DNA from: Flavobacteriaceae bacterium
GTDB lineage: Bacteria > Bacteroidota > Bacteroidia > Flavobacteriales > Weeksellaceae
Direction of reading: 5' to 3'
NCBI GenBank assembly: GCA_031289875.1
Contig: JAITOO010000210.1
Coordinates: forward strand, 1 to 17,199
Length of the DNA stretch: 17,199 bases
This document shows, one piece after another, positions 14,358 to 17,199 of this stretch (position 1 is its first letter; every line of letters begins with the position of its first letter). The notes below the pieces were generated by a model, which searched no databases, was not told the origin of the DNA, and saw only the letters and a program-made list of their open reading frames with translations. Both the position numbers and the translations under genes were made by a program.

Positions 14358-14888
14358 ATGAAAAGAGTAAAATTTTTAACTTTAACATTATGTGGAGCGC
14401 TCCTCGTTTCTTGCGGCGGAGATAAAAAAACAGCCGAAAGCACAGACACAGTTGCACCCGATTCAACTGCAACGGCTGCTGCCACTGAGGAAACTGCAAC
14501 TCAGGCTGAAAACACTTTCACCGTAGAAGGTACTGACCAAATGACGTACAATGTTACTGAACTGAAAGCCAAAGCAGGCAAGCCTATCACTATCACTTTC
14601 AAAAATGTAGGAAAACAGGCAAAAAGTATTATGGGACATGATTTAATCGTCCTGAAAGAAGGAACTAACGTTGATGAATTTGGGAAAGTTGCTATTCTGG
14701 CAAAAGCTACCGATTACATTCCTGCTTCCGGACCTGAAGCAGACGCTATAATTGCGCACACTAAATTGTTAGGACCGGGCGAAAGCGATACCATCACTTT
14801 CACTATTGATAAACCCGGAACTTACGACTATATCTGCTCTTTCCCCGGACATTACGCTTTGATGAAAGGCAAGTTAATCGTAGAATAA
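14358..14888 (+). CDS. Azurin-like cupredoxin lipoprotein
   Basis: A 176-residue lipoprotein with a type 1 copper domain, expected to carry single electrons in the periplasm or at the outer membrane. The signal peptide ends in LLVSC (Cys19 lipidated). An Ala/Thr/Glu-rich linker (about 23-52) leads to the azurin domain (about 53-176). Copper ligands are visible as H94 in MGHDLIVL, C160 in YDYICSFPGHY, H165 and M169 in ALMKG, the full azurin His-Cys-His-Met set. Partners cannot be named from this window. Azurins in other bacteria shuttle electrons between cytochromes, reductases and peroxidases. The gene is alone on its transcript, with an exact promoter and a perfect terminator, and faces lemA across a long control region. 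Confidence 0.95.
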   Translation: MKRVKFLTLTLCGALLVSCGGDKKTAESTDTVAPDSTATAAATEETATQAENTFTVEGTDQMTYNVTELKAKAGKPITITFKNVGKQAKSIMGHDLIVLKEGTNVDEFGKVAILAKATDYIPASGPEADAIIAHTKLLGPGESDTITFTIDKPGTYDYICSFPGHYALMKGKLIVE

Positions 14889-14914
14889 AGTAGAAATTAA
14901 AAAAAATATTTCAT

Positions 14915-14949
14915 AAAAAACTCCAAAAAATATTTTTTTGGAGTTTTTT
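14915..14949 (+). terminator. Rho-independent terminator of the azurin-like gene
   Basis: A 16-base arm (14915-14930, six A, CTCC, six A) pairs perfectly with 14934-14949 (six T, GGAG, six T) across the three-base loop TAT. The second arm supplies the T run. It begins 27 bases after the stop codon. Because it is symmetric it could also act in the other direction. Confidence 0.9.
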
Positions 14950-15000
14950 ATTCGATAACAATCAGAAATAAATACTAATTTCGTTCAAATTTTTCAACTA

Positions 15001-15855
15001 TTGAGAATATTAGCTGTCATTCCCGCTTTCAACGAAGAAAAACATATCCTGAAATGCTTAGAATCTTTTGCAAATCAGACGTATAAGGATATTCTCTTTG
15101 TCGTAGTCAATGACGCTTCTACGGACGGAACGCTTTCCATTGTACAAGATTTTATTCAAGACCGTCCTGATTTTAAGCTGGTCAATCTCAATCACAAATC
15201 GGAACATCTACCGGGTGCGAAGGTCGTGCGGACATTTTATGCAGGCTTGAACTCTGAAAATTGGAAAGAATTTGATGTTATCGTAAAACTTGATGCCGAC
15301 ATCATTCTTCCGCCTGATTATTTTGAAATTATGATTTTTCATTTATCACAAAATCAAAAAGTTGGAATCATCGGAGGGCTGGTATACATTGAGAAAAACG
15401 GACAATGGATTTATGAAAATATTTCGAGCAAGAAACACGTTCGAGGACCGATAAAAACCTATCGCAGCACGTGTTTTGAAGCCATCGGCGGACTGAGGGA
15501 AACGCTCGGCTGGGACAATCTGGATATTCTGCTTGCCCAAATGCACGGCTGGGAAATTCAAACTGTTGAGAATATTTGGGTTAAACATTTGAAACCGACG
15601 GCTCAGGTTTATAAAAAATCAAAAGCAGAGAAGTTGGGACAGTATTTTTATTACATCGGATTGGACAAAATGCTGGCTTTAATTTCCTGTACCAAAGCCT
15701 CTTGGAAAGAAAAGTCGCTGAGAAATTTTTTCGTTTCTTATTGCGCATTTTTAAAAATGGAAAAGGAGAATGCCCAACGAAATATCTCGCCCGAAGAAAT
15801 TGCGTTTATTCGCAAATCTCGCCGAAATGAAATATTTAAAAAGTTGAGATTATGA
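15001..15855 (+). CDS. Family 2 glycosyltransferase (GT-A fold)
   Basis: A 284-residue cytoplasmic or membrane-associated glycosyltransferase using a nucleotide-activated sugar. The N-terminus MRILAVIPAFNEEKHILKCL is the usual GT2 opening. NDAS-TDGT (37-44) contributes to the nucleotide site, D98-A-D100 in VKLDADI is the DxD metal-binding motif, and GWDNLD (170-175) stands where the acceptor-side acidic pair is expected. No transmembrane segment is evident. The start appears to be TTG at 15001: there is no ATG near the conserved N-terminus, and the reading frame upstream contains none back to the terminator. The stop overlaps the next gene in an ATGA junction, so both are made together. The sugar and acceptor cannot be determined; a role in glycolipid or surface-polysaccharide assembly is inferred. 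Confidence 0.93.
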   Translation: MRILAVIPAFNEEKHILKCLESFANQTYKDILFVVVNDASTDGTLSIVQDFIQDRPDFKLVNLNHKSEHLPGAKVVRTFYAGLNSENWKEFDVIVKLDADIILPPDYFEIMIFHLSQNQKVGIIGGLVYIEKNGQWIYENISSKKHVRGPIKTYRSTCFEAIGGLRETLGWDNLDILLAQMHGWEIQTVENIWVKHLKPTAQVYKKSKAEKLGQYFYYIGLDKMLALISCTKASWKEKSLRNFFVSYCAFLKMEKENAQRNISPEEIAFIRKSRRNEIFKKLRL

Positions 15856-17123
15856 AACTGCCCAAGATTACTATTATCGTGTTAATTATATGGGGATTGG
15901 CACAAATAATTTGTTTCTTTTTATACAAGGATATAACCCAAGTTTCAGATGCGCAGACATATCGCAATCTTGCTTTGCAATGCTTTGATTATCAGACATG
16001 GTATCCGGATTCTGCACAAATATTTTCCGATTATATTTTCAATCCGGGTTATGTGAATTATTTGATTTTACATTTGAATTTTTTTAATTCTTTTGCTTTC
16101 GTTCCTGTTTTTAATATTATATTCAATTTTTTGATAATTTTTGAGCTTTTCATACTTGGAAAGCATTTTTTTAATAAAAATTCGGCATTCATTGCGGTGA
16201 TTTTGTTTTGTGCTTTACCTACAAATGCCCTGTTGCCCGTAGTAAATCTTACAGAAATACCTTTCTTGGCAACTGCCTTAGGCGCAATATGTTTGGTAAG
16301 AAAAAAACGCTATTTGTCCTTAATTTTTGCAGGAGCGCTATTTTTCATTGCCAATTGGATTAGACCTATTGTTATTGTGTTCTTGCTGCCTGTTTTGTTA
16401 TATATGTTTTTACATAAATTTAATGTTAGAAGTTATGTTTTTTTACTGTTTCCTTTAATAATTTCTATTTTTATTATAGGAGAATACACCAAAATACACA
16501 CGGGATATTTTAATTGGCAGGCTACTTCGGGCGGGTTAAATCTTATCATAGGAGCAAATGACGGCATGAACGGTCGGCACAGCACTATTGTTTTCAGAAA
16601 AGGAAATATGGGATACATTGAAAACAAGGAAAGATTTACTTATACTGAGCGGGATTCCATATGGAAAAGCCGAAGCATCAATTGGATACGTGAAAATTCC
16701 GTAAAATATGCAGAATATATTCCACTAAAAATTTTTCGAATGTGGCGGGGAGATAATTTTCTGTATGGTAATTTATTACAGAAAGACGGAAAAATAATAC
16801 CTAAAAAACAACGTATTTTTTCTGATGTCTGTTTCGGGTTGCCTTACTACTTGATAATAAGTATGTTTTTTCTTTCTCTCGCTCTTTTGTGGAAAGAAAA
16901 AGACAAAAATTTGTTTATTCTATTACTTCCGCTTGTTTTAGGTACTTTATTGCAAGGTTTAATTTACGGTTCTCCGCGTTATCATTATCCTTATATGCCT
17001 GTAATATTGATATTTGCAGCTTGGAGAATAGAAATAATAATAAAAAATCGTAAAAAATTTTATATATCCAAATTATCCGTAAGATTCAATAAATCAACTC
17101 TGTATCTCTCCAAAAAGGAATAA
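15852..17123 (+). CDS. GT-C family membrane glycosyltransferase (GT39/ArnT-like)
   Basis: A 423-residue polytopic membrane protein with about nine to eleven hydrophobic helices. The family pattern is present: D33 in the first extracytoplasmic loop (VSDAQTYRNLA), the usual catalytic acidic residue; FNPGYVNYLI (63-72); LTEIPFL (133-139) in a helix-adjacent position; and, near the C-terminus, SPRYHYPYMPVIL (374-386), typical of the last luminal loop. Such enzymes transfer sugars from polyprenyl-phosphate carriers to lipid or protein acceptors at the outer face of the inner membrane. Coupled to the GT2 gene by a four-base overlap, which fits a GT2 making the lipid-linked sugar donor and a GT-C using it. 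The C-terminus after about 392 is basic and cytoplasmic. The 3' end overlaps a possible minus-strand gene by 64 bases. Confidence 0.88.
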   Translation: MKLPKITIIVLIIWGLAQIICFFLYKDITQVSDAQTYRNLALQCFDYQTWYPDSAQIFSDYIFNPGYVNYLILHLNFFNSFAFVPVFNIIFNFLIIFELFILGKHFFNKNSAFIAVILFCALPTNALLPVVNLTEIPFLATALGAICLVRKKRYLSLIFAGALFFIANWIRPIVIVFLLPVLLYMFLHKFNVRSYVFLLFPLIISIFIIGEYTKIHTGYFNWQATSGGLNLIIGANDGMNGRHSTIVFRKGNMGYIENKERFTYTERDSIWKSRSINWIRENSVKYAEYIPLKIFRMWRGDNFLYGNLLQKDGKIIPKKQRIFSDVCFGLPYYLIISMFFLSLALLWKEKDKNLFILLLPLVLGTLLQGLIYGSPRYHYPYMPVILIFAAWRIEIIIKNRKKFYISKLSVRFNKSTLYLSKKE

Positions 17124-17199
17124 TCTAATTTTTCGATTTCTTCTATGGAAGTTCCTATTGAATTAAAAATTTCAGGCAGTTTTTTATTGCTGCCTTTTT
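17060..17199 (-). CDS. Possible C-terminus of a minus-strand gene entering from the right
   Basis: Reading the minus strand from the right edge gives an open frame of 45 residues that stops at TAA (17060-17062). The sequence is hydrophilic and well mixed, ending LERYRVDLLNLTDNLDI, and does not look like random AT-rich translation. The gene would extend beyond the window. It would converge with the GT-C gene and overlap it by 64 bases, which is unusual but possible. I do not recognise a family. Moderately low confidence because the frame is short. Confidence 0.4.
   Translation of the reverse strand, partial: KGSNKKLPEIFNSIGTSIEEIEKLDYSFLERYRVDLLNLTDNLDI

Noticed and set aside
1..17199. CRISPR arrays, tRNA or rRNA genes, intact insertion sequences, prophage genes, restriction or toxin-antitoxin modules
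   Set aside because: I looked for regularly spaced repeats, cloverleaf-like or rRNA-like segments, and intact transposase, integrase, methylase-nuclease or toxin genes, and found none apart from the transposase relic at 11944-12085.

Overview
The window comes from a member of the Bacteroidota (Bacteroidetes). The DNA is AT-rich. Several genes are preceded by the Bacteroidetes-type -7 element TAnnTTTG, and the exact octamer TATCTTTG occurs before four transcription units. Recognisable Shine-Dalgarno sites are scarce. The gene content also fits the phylum: an ORF6N-domain protein, a LemA/TPM cassette, an azurin-like lipoprotein, a Bacteroidetes-type Wza/Wzc pair and a small DUF7935-like membrane protein.

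Left part (1-6070, all minus strand): a polysaccharide export and GDP-L-fucose block, read right to left as wza-like export lipoprotein, wzc-like tyrosine autokinase/co-polymerase, gmd, an ORF6N-domain DNA-binding protein, and fcl. Gmd and Fcl together convert GDP-mannose to GDP-L-fucose. Wza and Wzc would export and control the length of a surface polysaccharide that plausibly contains fucose. The ORF6N gene sits between the two sugar-nucleotide genes and looks like an insertion into the block.

Middle part (6140-9937, minus strand): a compact three-gene unit (DUF7935-like membrane protein, SAM methyltransferase, ZIP metal transporter), then prfC (release factor 3). From 10081 on the plus strand come a secreted serine-beta-lactamase-fold protein that has lost its catalytic Ser and Lys (a likely pseudoenzyme) and a DUF1287 NlpC/P60-like protein.

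At 11753-12093 lies a 341-base non-genic stretch. It holds a short GC-rich segment and what I read as a frameshifted, truncated relic of an IS1-like transposase.

Right part: a lemA-TPM-TPM cassette (minus, 13932 to 12094) and an azurin-like cupredoxin lipoprotein (plus, 14358-14888) are transcribed divergently from a 425-base AT-rich region with good promoters and a Crp/Fnr-type palindrome. The azurin gene ends at a near-ideal terminator. It is followed by a translationally coupled GT2 glycosyltransferase and a GT-C (GT39-like) membrane glycosyltransferase. The window ends in what may be the C-terminus of a minus-strand gene.

Most of the window is ordinary Bacteroidota core and cell-envelope content. 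The least ordinary items are the catalytically dead beta-lactamase-fold gene paired with DUF1287, the transposase relic, the ORF6N gene inside the fucose block, and the azurin control region. I saw no tRNA, rRNA, CRISPR array, intact insertion sequence or prophage. I see no strong evidence for a new multi-gene defence or biosynthetic system.
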